Below are positions 1 through 5,803 of a DNA stretch of 5,803 nt, piece by piece. The stretch comes from Opitutia bacterium. Lineage in GTDB: Bacteria; Verrucomicrobiota; Verrucomicrobiia; Opitutales; Opitutaceae. Positions within the stretch are counted from its first letter, which is position 1; the number at the start of each line of letters is the position of its first letter. The position numbers and the translations under genes are program-made. The notes beneath the pieces were generated by a model. That model worked only from the letters and a program-made list of their open reading frames with translations. It did not search any database and was not told the DNA's origin. Where the stretch lies: the NCBI GenBank assembly GCA_025351035.1, contig JANXWT010000268.1:1-5803 (forward strand), in the 5' to 3' direction.

Positions 1-1
1 T

Positions 2-163
2 TGCTACATCGCGCGGCGCGCCGATTTTTCCGAACTGGCGCTCACCGCCACGCCGTCGATCATCGATCGCCAAGGCGTTGCGGTTGCGGCGTGGGCCGAT
101 GCCGAGCACGTTTTTCTCGTGGCCGGGAAGAGCGGCCGGGCGGCCTTGCAGCAATTGCTGTGA
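2..163 (+). CDS. C-terminal fragment of an unidentified protein, possibly anti-sigma-factor-like
   Basis: The second forward frame is open from the left edge to a TGA at 161-163 and gives 53 residues beginning CYIARRADFSELALT and ending GRAALQQLL. Of its 53 codons, 42 end in G or C, the pattern of the real genes here; the competing first-frame reading is arginine-rich and looks like a shadow. The section GVAVAAWADAEHVFLVAG (a short strand, a Trp, then a hydrophobic strand) followed by a small helix resembles the C-terminal ends of membrane-anchored anti-sigma factors, whose extracytoplasmic tails often carry a 'G-v-v-W-x-d-g-x-x-y-v-l-v' pattern. That resemblance is weak and the diagnostic N-terminal zinc-binding and transmembrane parts lie outside the window, so the family is a guess. 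The gene ends 60 bases before the glucosidase start; the two may or may not be co-transcribed. Confidence 0.62.
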   Translation, partial: CYIARRADFSELALTATPSIIDRQGVAVAAWADAEHVFLVAGKSGRAALQQLL

Positions 164-190
164 GCGTGGCGGGCCGTCCCAAATTATCCG

Positions 191-221
191 TGCCAAGCAG
201 GTGACGACCTGTAGTGTGGCA
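191..221 (+). promoter_or_regulatory. Two-part hairpin just before the glucosidase start
   Basis: TGCCA (191-195) pairs with TGGCA (217-221), and inside it CAGGT (198-202) pairs with ACCTG (207-211) around a GACG loop. The structure ends two bases before the GTG start at 224 and covers the space where a ribosome binding site would lie; no good Shine-Dalgarno sequence is visible outside it. It may act on translation of the glucosidase, or be a terminator for the upstream gene, although no T-run follows. The pairing is seen directly; the role is inference. Confidence 0.4.
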
Positions 222-223
222 GC

Positions 224-2905
224 GTGAAAAAACTGCCCCACCCAAGCACGCCGGAACATGGGCGTCTCGCCGACGACGCGACCCGGGCCAGCAACTGGAA
301 GCGCTGGGGCCCTTATCTTGCCGAACGGCAATGGGGCACGGTGCGCGAGGACTATTCGCCGGACGGCGAGGCGTGGAAATATTTCCCGTTTGAGCAGGCC
401 AGCAGCCGCGCTTACCGCTGGGGCGAAGACGGCTTGCTCGGCATCACCGACCGCGAGTGCCGGTTGTGTTTCGCGCTGGCGCTGTGGAACGGGAAGGACC
501 CGCTGCTCAAGGAGCGTCTCTTCGGTCTGAGCGGTCCCGAGGGCAATCACGGGGAAGACGTCAAGGAAGCGTATTTCTATACGACGAGCACGCCGACGCA
601 CAGCCACATGCGGGCGACCTACCATTATCCGCAAATGGAATATCCCTACGCGCGGTTGCGCGAGGAGAACGCCCGGCGCGGGCGGCACGACGCGGAGTTT
701 GAACTGGCCGACACGGGCGCGTTCGGCGAAGACCGCTATTACTCCGTCTCGGTGGAGTATGCAAAGGCTGGCCAGGACGACATTCTGATCGAAATATCCG
801 TGACCAATTGCGGGCCGGAGCGCGCGGCGCTGCACCTGCTGCCGACGTTGTGGTTTCGCAACACATGGGCGTGGGGCAACAAGCCTGAGAGCGGTTCGGT
901 CAAGCCGCGGATGCAGCAGTCCGGCCTCGGCCGGCTGGTGTCGCACCACGTGTCCCTCGGGCATTTCTATTTGGAAGTCGAGCCGCTCACGAACGGGTTG
1001 GCGCCGTTTCTATTCACGGAAAACGAGACGAACGTAGCGCGGCTGTTCAATGGCGACAATGGCAGCCCGTATGTGAAGGACGCGTTCCACGACTACGTCG
1101 TGCGCGGCAAGAAAGACGCGGTGAACCCGAAGCGCGAGGGCACCAAGGCCGCGGCGCACTGCGTGCTCGACCTTGCGGCGGGCGAGACGCGCCGTGTCCA
1201 TGCGCGTCTGTATTCCGCGAGGGCCGCGCCGGCGAAGACTTTTGGCGAGGAATTTCACCGGGTCTTCGCGGCCCGTCGCCGCGAGGCGGATGAATTCTAC
1301 GACGCGGTGTTGCCGACGGGAATATCCACCGAGGAGCGCAACGTGGCCCGCCAAGCGTTTGCCGGTCTGCTGTGGTCGAAACAGTTTTATCACTTCATTG
1401 TCGAGGAGTGGCTAGAAGGCGATCCGGCGCAACCGACGCCGCCCGCTTCGCGCCGTCGCGGTCGCAACGCCGACTGGCCGCACGTTTACAACCGCGATGT
1501 CATCTCGATGCCCGACAAGTGGGAGTATCCGTGGTTTGCGGCGTGGGATCTGGCGTTCCACATGATCCCGTTTGCGCGCATCGACCCGGGCTTCGCCAAG
1601 GAGCAACTGATCCTTTTCCTGCGCGAATGGTATATGCACCCGAACGGCCAGATCCCGGCCTACGAATGGAATTTCTCCGATGTGAACCCGCCCGTGCATG
1701 CGTGGGCCTGTTTCCGCGTCTACAAGATGACCGGGCCGCGCGGCGCGCGCGACCGCGTGTTTCTCTCGCGGGTCTTCCAGAAATTGCTCGTCAATTTCAC
1801 GTGGTGGGTGAACCGCAAGGACCCGGGCGGCCGGCACCTGTTCTCCGGCGGCTTTCTCGGCTTGGACAACATCGGCGTGTTCGACCGCTCGAAGCCGCTG
1901 CCCACGGGCGGACACCTCGACCAGGCCGACGGCACCGCGTGGATGGCGTTTTATTGCAGCACGATGCTCGCGATCGCGCTCGAGCTCGCCGAGCAAGATC
2001 CAGCCTACGAGGACATCGCGTCGAAATTCTTCGAGCACTTCGTTTCCATCGCCGACGCCATGAATCACCTCGGGGGCACCGGCTTGTGGCACGAGGAGGA
2101 TGGCTTCTACTACGACCAGCTTTTGCTTGAAGGGAAATCGTTCCCGCTGCGGTTGCGCTCGATGGTTGGCATCATCCCGCTTTTCGCGGTGGAGTTCATC
2201 GAGGAGGAGCGTCTCGACCAGTTGCCGGGCTTCGCCAAGCGCACCCGCTGGTTTCTCGAGAACCGCAAGGACCTCGCCGCGGACATTTCCTATATGGCCA
2301 AGGGGCCGGCCGGTCGCCGCCGGTTGTTGGCTATTCCGTCGAAGGAGCGCCTCGCCCGCGTGCTGCGATATGTGTTCGACGAAAAGGAATTTCTCTCCCC
2401 CTACGGAGTGCGCTCGCTGTCGCGCATCTATGCGGAGAAACCCTTCACTCTGCACGCGGGTGGCGACGAGTATCGCGTCGAATACGTGCCCGGCGAATCA
2501 GACACCGGTCTCTTCGGCGGTAATTCCAATTGGCGCGGACCGGTCTGGTTCCCGACCAACTTCCTGCTGATCGAGGCGCTGGAACGTTACCATCACTTCT
2601 ATGGCGACTCTTTCTTGGTCGAATTTCCGACCGGCAGCGGCAACCGGATAAATCTCGCCCAGGCGGCGCAGGAACTCGCCCGGCGCTTGGTCGGTCTTTT
2701 CCTGCCGGGTGCCAACGGAGTCCGGCCGTGCCACGGAGCGGAGGAACGCTACCAGCAAGGCCAGTCTAATCAGGACCTCGTCTTGTTTCACGAATACTTC
2801 CACGGCGAGACCGGACTCGGTCTCGGCGCGAATCACCAAACCGGCTGGACGGCGCTCGTGGCGAGGTTGATCGAGGGCTACTGCGGGGAAAAAAAGCAGA
2901 AATAA
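224..2905 (+). CDS. MGH1/GH63-like glucosidase, cytosolic
   Basis: This 893-residue protein has the layout of bacterial GH63-like (MGH1) glucosidases: an N-terminal beta-rich domain over roughly residues 20-330, with WKRWGPYLAERQWGTVREDYS near the start, then an (alpha/alpha)6 barrel from about 370 to the end. In clan GH-G enzymes an Asp acts as general acid and a Glu as base in an inverting reaction. The matching residues are Asp442 in YPWFAAWDLAFH, after the signature SMPDKWEY (428-435), and Glu857 in FHEYFHGETGLG, followed by the expected GW. GNSNWRGPVW (766-775) is another barrel signature. There is no signal peptide, so it should act in the cytosol on imported or stored oligosaccharides; the substrate cannot be told. 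An in-frame TAG at 212-214 makes GTG 224 the first possible start, and the conserved N-terminus follows soon after. The ribosome binding site is poor. Relatives include the little-studied yeast YMR196W group (recollection, not a search). Confidence 0.93.
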   Translation: MKKLPHPSTPEHGRLADDATRASNWKRWGPYLAERQWGTVREDYSPDGEAWKYFPFEQASSRAYRWGEDGLLGITDRECRLCFALALWNGKDPLLKERLFGLSGPEGNHGEDVKEAYFYTTSTPTHSHMRATYHYPQMEYPYARLREENARRGRHDAEFELADTGAFGEDRYYSVSVEYAKAGQDDILIEISVTNCGPERAALHLLPTLWFRNTWAWGNKPESGSVKPRMQQSGLGRLVSHHVSLGHFYLEVEPLTNGLAPFLFTENETNVARLFNGDNGSPYVKDAFHDYVVRGKKDAVNPKREGTKAAAHCVLDLAAGETRRVHARLYSARAAPAKTFGEEFHRVFAARRREADEFYDAVLPTGISTEERNVARQAFAGLLWSKQFYHFIVEEWLEGDPAQPTPPASRRRGRNADWPHVYNRDVISMPDKWEYPWFAAWDLAFHMIPFARIDPGFAKEQLILFLREWYMHPNGQIPAYEWNFSDVNPPVHAWACFRVYKMTGPRGARDRVFLSRVFQKLLVNFTWWVNRKDPGGRHLFSGGFLGLDNIGVFDRSKPLPTGGHLDQADGTAWMAFYCSTMLAIALELAEQDPAYEDIASKFFEHFVSIADAMNHLGGTGLWHEEDGFYYDQLLLEGKSFPLRLRSMVGIIPLFAVEFIEEERLDQLPGFAKRTRWFLENRKDLAADISYMAKGPAGRRRLLAIPSKERLARVLRYVFDEKEFLSPYGVRSLSRIYAEKPFTLHAGGDEYRVEYVPGESDTGLFGGNSNWRGPVWFPTNFLLIEALERYHHFYGDSFLVEFPTGSGNRINLAQAAQELARRLVGLFLPGANGVRPCHGAEERYQQGQSNQDLVLFHEYFHGETGLGLGANHQTGWTALVARLIEGYCGEKKQK

Positions 2906-2924
2906 TGCGCTGGATCTGGCATTA
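2903..2924 (+). other. Inverted repeat overlapping the glucosidase stop codon
   Basis: TAATGC (2903-2908) and GCATTA (2919-2924) are perfect inverted copies around a 10-base loop; the left arm begins with the TAA stop codon. No T-run follows, so it does not look like a standard intrinsic terminator. It could protect the 3' end of the mRNA. A CGGCGCGCCG palindrome follows at 2926-2935. Confidence 0.4.
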
Positions 2925-2949
2925 ACGGCGCGCCGCCTTCGCTCAAAAT

Positions 2950-2970
2950 GCGCGACTTGCGAAAGTCCGC
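2950..2970 (+). other. Hairpin with GNRA-type tetraloop
   Basis: GACTT (2954-2958) pairs with AAGTC (2963-2967) around the loop GCGA, which fits the stable GNRA tetraloop class. Allowing one bulged C at 2953, GCG (2950-2952) extends the stem to CGC (2968-2970), giving eight base pairs. It sits in the gap between the glucosidase and the lysozyme-like gene. It might be part of an mRNA 3' end, of the leader of the next gene, or chance. Confidence 0.35.
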
Positions 2971-2981
2971 TGTAAATAGCG

Positions 2982-3003
2982 TGCCAGAGCGTCGCGCCTG
3001 GTA
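2982..3003 (+). other. GC-rich hairpin in the gap before the lysozyme-like gene
   Basis: TGCCAG (2982-2987) and GCG (2989-2991) pair with CGC (2995-2997) and CTGGTA (2998-3003), leaving a TCG triloop and one bulged A; this is nine base pairs including one G-T wobble. It is the strongest stem of the gap. The following bases are A-rich rather than T-rich, so intrinsic termination on the plus strand is not clearly supported. Confidence 0.38.
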
Positions 3004-3030
3004 AAACCCGGAGACTTTTTCCGTCTTTAC
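3001..3030 (+). other. Weak hairpin with T-rich loop upstream of the lysozyme-like gene
   Basis: GTAA (3001-3004) pairs with TTAC (3027-3030), and AGAC (3012-3015) pairs with GTCT (3023-3026) around a TTTTTCC loop, with six unpaired bases on the left side only. Its left end overlaps the preceding hairpin, so the two would compete. It ends eight bases before the ribosome binding site of the next gene. The pairing is short and may be chance. Confidence 0.25.
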
Positions 3031-3038
3031 AGGTCTAG

Positions 3039-3042
3039 GGAG
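3039..3042 (+). promoter_or_regulatory. Ribosome binding site that favours the TTG start
   Basis: GGAG within CTAGGGAGC lies eight bases before TTG 3051, a normal spacing, but 23 bases before the in-frame ATG at 3066, which is too far. This is the clearest Shine-Dalgarno-like site in the window and supports the TTG start. Confidence 0.5.
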
Positions 3043-3050
3043 CGCGGCCT

Positions 3051-3632
3051 TTGTCCCACCTCCCGATGCATAGATTCCTGAACCTGCTATTGATGTTCAC
3101 CGCGGTGCTCGGCTGCTCGCCGTTTGCCGTGGCCGCTGAGCGTTGGGAGACCTTGCAGGCGATCAACTGGGTCGAGAACCCTACGAATCATTCTCACGCC
3201 GGTTTGTTTGGGGAACTCGGGCCGTATCAGTTCCGCCGCGATACCTGGCGAATGCACACGCGCGTGCCTTTCAGTCAGGCGGTCGACCGCGTGCAGGCCG
3301 ACGCAGTCGCCGTGAAGCACTACGAGTGGATCAAGCGCGGCTTCGCCGAGGCGGGCATCGACCCGAGTCCGTTCAATATCGCGCTCGCGTGGAACTGCGG
3401 CTTGAACGCCGTCGTTTCCGGCCGCGTGCCAACGGCCACCTATCGCTACGCTGAGCAAGTCAGCAATCTCGTCGAAACTCTCCGGCAGCGTTCGCGGCTG
3501 ACCGTCGACGCAGTGCCTGCTCGCCACGATATCAGTTTTTCGCCGCAACCGGCGGCGGTCCCGCAATTTGCCATTGTGACAAACGGTCCGCGTCTGGTCA
3601 TTGGCACGCCGCTCTTCCACCTCGCTAACTGA
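3051..3632 (+). CDS. Exported lysozyme/SLT-like protein, possible lipoprotein
   Basis: The 193-residue product starts with a signal sequence: a short basic region (MHR), a hydrophobic core (FLNLLLMFTAVLG), then either VLGC with Cys22 as a possible lipobox or AVAA before Glu30 as a signal peptidase I site. The mature part shows the landmarks of lytic transglycosylase/lysozyme-like folds in order: Glu42 in INWVENP as candidate catalytic acid, GPYQ (57-60) for the GxxQ motif, AWNCG (113-117) for the usual AYNAG, and YAEQV (133-137) for the last active-site motif. After about residue 145 the sequence looks unconserved. Such enzymes cut peptidoglycan between MurNAc and GlcNAc in the cell envelope, but the overall match is distant, so activity is inference. 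TTG 3051 is chosen for its ribosome binding site; ATG 3066 would shorten the protein by five residues and keep the signal sequence. The gene lies 145 bases after the glucosidase and converges with the HAD gene. Confidence 0.8.
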   Translation: MSHLPMHRFLNLLLMFTAVLGCSPFAVAAERWETLQAINWVENPTNHSHAGLFGELGPYQFRRDTWRMHTRVPFSQAVDRVQADAVAVKHYEWIKRGFAEAGIDPSPFNIALAWNCGLNAVVSGRVPTATYRYAEQVSNLVETLRQRSRLTVDAVPARHDISFSPQPAAVPQFAIVTNGPRLVIGTPLFHLAN

Positions 3633-3638
3633 ATTCTT

Positions 3639-3667
3639 CGGTCTGCGCCGACGAACCGGCGTAACCG
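3639..3667. terminator. Likely shared terminator hairpin between converging genes
   Basis: CGGT (3639-3642) and TGCGCCG (3644-3650) pair with CGGCGTA (3657-3663) and ACCG (3664-3667), with an ACGAAC loop and one bulged C: eleven base pairs, one a G-T wobble. The stem fills most of the 35-base gap and touches the stop codon of the minus-strand HAD gene. Neither side has a long T-run, so efficiency is uncertain, but the position between two converging genes favours a bidirectional terminator. Confidence 0.55.
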
Positions 3668-4693
3668 TTACTCGAGAAACGAACTTTGCTTTGGCTGCTT
3701 ACCGGCGCGCTTGGCGGCTTCTTCCTCGGGCGTAGCGTTCAAATGGCGCGGTGGGCGGGCCACACGTGAAGCCACGGCGGCTTCACGATCACTTACCAGC
3801 CGGTCGCAGATTTTCTCAATGTGCATGTGCAGCCAGTTCGTGGTCGCGCTGCCTTCCGTGTAGTCGGCCGGACCGTAATGGTCGACGCGGCCGGTCTGGC
3901 GCAGTCGGTCGTTCTGCTCGAATTCGGCGCGCACGGCGGGATTGTAGACGGCGTAGGTCTTGCCGCCGCCTTTCTTTACGACGGAGAAACTGGGAATGTC
4001 GCTCGGACCGTCGGCGATATAAATAATGTTTTGCAGCGGGATGCGGCGGTCCTCCGGGGTGACCTTGGCATTGACGTCGATCCCTGGGTTTTTGCTGGTG
4101 CCCTTGTTGACCTCGAAGATCGCGCGCGTCTTCGTCGTGTTGTCGATCATCATGCCGACCTGTGAAATCTCGGCGGCGGCCTCGAGGCCCAGCTCTTTTT
4201 GTTTCAGGAAGCCGGGCTGCAGCGGATTTTCGATGAACTCGCAGCCCCAAATGCCGTCGACCAACGGGGCGATGGCGCTGCCGCGGATCATCTCGGCGAG
4301 GCCGGTGCTGACGATATAATGCTCCAGCACGATTTCGTGCTTTTGATATTCCGGTTTGGTCTGCACCCAAGCGCGCGACTGGGCGAAGAAACCGGGCAAG
4401 CCCGGATAAAACTTAATCTCCCCGCCGCACTCCTGCAGGATTTTGTTGCTCAAGCCGGCCATCTGGCCGGAGAGCACATACGTCAGCAGGTGGTTGAGGT
4501 AGCTGGTCTCAGCAGAGATATGGTAGCCGCGTTTCTTGTAGTTCTCGGCGAGGGCGTTGGTCTCCGCCCAGAAATTGGCCTCGTTCACCCCATAGCGCCG
4601 GAAAAGTGGCGCCTGCATGTAGGCCGGAATCAGAGTCTTGTCAAAATCCCAGATGCAGGCGATGATGTTCTGTGTGAAGAGCGTCGAAGACAT
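3668..4693 (-). CDS. HAD-superfamily hydrolase, phosphoserine-phosphatase-like
   Basis: This 341-residue protein carries the HAD motifs in order. Motif I is WDFDKTL, with nucleophile Asp16, acid/base Asp18 and Thr20. Motif II is YIVSTG with Ser129. A motif III lysine is probably Lys188 in DNTTKTRA, and motif IV is IADGPSDIPSF with Asp228 and Asp232 for magnesium. The roughly 110 residues between motifs I and II form a helical C1-type cap, which selects the substrate. DFDKT and the long cap recall the SerB-like branch, but the protein is much longer than SerB and should be named only as a HAD phosphatase; its substrate is unknown. After about residue 300 comes a charged, Ala/Lys/Glu-rich tail that looks disordered. 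There is no signal peptide. The ATG at 4693 is the only sensible start since the next Met (residue 26) lies after motif I; no clear Shine-Dalgarno site precedes it. It diverges from prfA. Confidence 0.93.
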   Translation of the reverse strand: MSSTLFTQNIIACIWDFDKTLIPAYMQAPLFRRYGVNEANFWAETNALAENYKKRGYHISAETSYLNHLLTYVLSGQMAGLSNKILQECGGEIKFYPGLPGFFAQSRAWVQTKPEYQKHEIVLEHYIVSTGLAEMIRGSAIAPLVDGIWGCEFIENPLQPGFLKQKELGLEAAAEISQVGMMIDNTTKTRAIFEVNKGTSKNPGIDVNAKVTPEDRRIPLQNIIYIADGPSDIPSFSVVKKGGGKTYAVYNPAVRAEFEQNDRLRQTGRVDHYGPADYTEGSATTNWLHMHIEKICDRLVSDREAAVASRVARPPRHLNATPEEEAAKRAGKQPKQSSFLE

Positions 4694-4713
4694 CGCGATT
4701 AATTTCTACTAGC

Positions 4714-4726
4714 GGCAGCGGCTGCC
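4714..4726. promoter_or_regulatory. Palindrome between the divergent HAD and prfA genes
   Basis: GGCAGC (4714-4719) and GCTGCC (4721-4726) are perfect inverted copies around one central G. A second, overlapping pairing exists between GCGGCT (4718-4723) and AGCCGC (4737-4742). The 106-base region between the two starts must hold promoters for both genes, so the palindrome could be an operator; I could not identify convincing -35/-10 pairs on either strand. In GC-rich DNA such a repeat can also arise by chance. Confidence 0.3.
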
Positions 4727-4799
4727 ATGGATTGTTAGCCGCCCACCAAAACCGCTCCCTCCGGCTGAGGCAATTCGCAATTTCCGCTCTTCTCTTCGC

Positions 4800-5803
4800 A
4801 TGGATCTCCTGCCCGACATCACCCCTTTTCAACACCGTCTGGATGAATACGACGCCCAGATGGCGTCACCGTCGTTCTACGCCAACCAGCGCACGGCCGC
4901 CGAGGTGACGCGTGAGCACCAGCGGCTCCGGCAAATGATCGGCAGCTACCACGCCTACGAGCGCGCCGGACGCGAACTCGCGCAGCACGCCGCGCTCACG
5001 AAGGATCCCGCCGCCGACGCGGAACTGCGGGCGCTCGCCGCTCAGGAGCTGCCGGACTTGCAGGCGCGCCACGCGGCTCTGCACCGCACGGTGCTGCTCG
5101 CGATGATCCCTCCCGAGCCCTCGGACTCGCGCAACACCGTCATAGAAATCCGCGCCGGCGCAGGCGGCGACGAAGCCGGGCTGTTCGCGGCCGAACTGTT
5201 TCGCATGTATTCGCGCTACGCGGAAGGCCGTGGCTGGAAAATCCAGCCGATGAGTTCCAGCATGTCGGATCGTGGTGGCTACAAGGAAGTCATCTTTCTC
5301 ATCACAGGTGGCGAGGTCTACAAGCAGCTCAAATACGAGAGCGGTGTCCATCGCGTGCAGCGCGTGCCCTTGACCGAGGCCAACGGCCGCATCCACACCT
5401 CGACGATCACGGTCGCCGTGCTGCCCGAGGCGGAGGAAGTTGACGTGCAGATCGATCCGGAGGATTTGGAAATCACCGTGATGCGGGCCAGCGGCCCGGG
5501 GGGGCAGGGCGTCAACACCACCGACTCCGCGGTCCGCCTTCTGCATAAGCCGAGCGGGCTCACGGTGTATTGCGCGGACGACCGTTCGCAGATCAAGAAC
5601 AAGGCCCGCGCGATGGCCGTGCTGCGCTCGCGCCTGTTGAAATTGAAGGAGGACGCGGAACACGCGAAATACGCCGCGCAGCGCCGCGGGCAGATCGGCA
5701 CGGGCGACCGCAGCGAGCGCATCCGCACCTATAATTTTCCACAGAGCCGGATGACCGACCATCGCATCGGGCTGACCTTGCACAGCCTGCCGGCGATCAT
5801 GGA
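4800..5803 (+). CDS. prfA: Peptide chain release factor 1 (RF1), 3' end cut by the window edge
   Basis: RF1 recognises UAA and UAG in the ribosomal A site and triggers release of the finished protein. The 334 complete codons present cover nearly all of a typical 355-365-residue RF1; about 25 C-terminal residues are missing. Visible landmarks are the N-terminal helical region (1-100), AGAGGDEA with GGDEA at 122-126, the stop-codon-reading tripeptide P190-L191-T192 in QRVPLTEANGRIHTS (the PxT form of RF1, not the SPF of RF2), and the catalytic GGQ at 234-236 in ASGPGGQGVNTTDSA, whose Gln is normally methylated by PrmC. DRSQIKNKARAM and RIRTYNFPQSRMTDHR follow as in the family. ATG 4800 gives the usual N-terminus (MDLLPDITPFQHRLDEY); no ribosome binding site is seen close upstream. 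In many bacteria prmC follows prfA, so it may lie just past the right edge. Two details differ from E. coli: Leu in PxT and Gly rather than His after GGQ. Confidence 0.97.
   Translation, partial: MDLLPDITPFQHRLDEYDAQMASPSFYANQRTAAEVTREHQRLRQMIGSYHAYERAGRELAQHAALTKDPAADAELRALAAQELPDLQARHAALHRTVLLAMIPPEPSDSRNTVIEIRAGAGGDEAGLFAAELFRMYSRYAEGRGWKIQPMSSSMSDRGGYKEVIFLITGGEVYKQLKYESGVHRVQRVPLTEANGRIHTSTITVAVLPEAEEVDVQIDPEDLEITVMRASGPGGQGVNTTDSAVRLLHKPSGLTVYCADDRSQIKNKARAMAVLRSRLLKLKEDAEHAKYAAQRRGQIGTGDRSERIRTYNFPQSRMTDHRIGLTLHSLPAIM

Noticed and set aside
1..204. First-frame reading of the left edge starting at TTG
   Set aside because: Its product is arginine-rich, while the second frame has the third-position G/C pattern of a real gene and a stop at 161-163.
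1372..2130. Plus-strand open frame of 252 codons overlapping the glucosidase
   Set aside because: It is an arginine-rich shifted-frame reading of a well-supported gene with no recognisable motif.
1412..2455. Long minus-strand open frame (347 codons) inside the glucosidase gene
   Set aside because: It lies opposite a gene with clear catalytic motifs; the translated sequence has no recognisable domain, and long antisense frames are expected in GC-rich coding DNA.
15..2934. Repeated 8-mer GGCGCGCC at 15-22 and 2927-2934
   Set aside because: A self-complementary GC 8-mer occurring twice in GC-rich DNA is easily chance; the flanks do not match.
3087..3620. Minus-strand open frame of 177 codons opposite the lysozyme-like gene
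   Set aside because: The plus-strand frame has a ribosome binding site, signal sequence and ordered active-site motifs; the antisense product is Arg/His-rich and featureless.
4199..4702. Plus-strand open frame of 167 codons opposite the HAD gene
   Set aside because: It is antisense to a gene with all four HAD motifs and has no independent support.
4641..4835. Small minus-strand open frame spanning the HAD-prfA divergent region
   Set aside because: It overlaps both gene starts and has no motif or ribosome binding site.
4866..5783. Minus-strand open frame of 305 codons opposite prfA
   Set aside because: It is fully antisense to an unmistakable release factor gene and shows no domain; it arises from the codon bias of prfA.
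1..5803. tRNA, rRNA, CRISPR array, insertion sequence, prophage or defence island
   Set aside because: I saw no spaced direct repeats, no transposase or integrase motifs, no tRNA cloverleaf in the gaps, and no run of genes of foreign style.

Overview
The window is high-GC bacterial DNA with five protein-coding genes on ordinary chromosomal terms: dense packing, short intergenic gaps, and no phage, transposon or CRISPR material. GTG and TTG starts, poor or missing Shine-Dalgarno sites, and the styles of the release factor (GPGGQGVN around the catalytic glutamine) and of the HAD and GH63-like proteins remind me most of Verrucomicrobia, perhaps Opitutaceae. That placement is an impression from sequence style, not a database result.

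Layout from left to right: (1) bases 2-163, the 3' end of a plus-strand gene whose last 53 residues remain, weakly resembling the C-terminal end of an anti-sigma-factor-type protein; (2) 224-2905, an intact 893-residue cytosolic glucosidase-like enzyme of the MGH1/GH63 type with both expected catalytic acids; (3) 3051-3632, a small exported or lipid-anchored protein with the four landmark motifs of a lysozyme/SLT-type fold; (4) 3668-4693, minus strand, a HAD-superfamily phosphatase of the phosphoserine-phosphatase-like type; (5) 4800 to the right edge, plus strand, prfA (peptide chain release factor 1), missing only about its last 25 residues.

Genes 3 and 4 converge on a 35-base gap filled almost entirely by an 11-bp hairpin, a likely shared terminator. 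Genes 4 and 5 diverge from a 106-base region holding a compact 13-base palindrome. The 145-base gap between genes 2 and 3 is unusually rich in hairpins, and another two-part hairpin ends two bases before the GTG start of gene 2.

The genes do not form an obvious pathway: carbohydrate hydrolysis, cell-wall-type hydrolysis, phosphate ester hydrolysis and translation termination look like independent housekeeping or accessory functions. I found no convincing new biological system. The points most worth checking are the RNA structures between genes, the function of the lysozyme-like protein, and the unknown substrates of the GH63-like and HAD enzymes.
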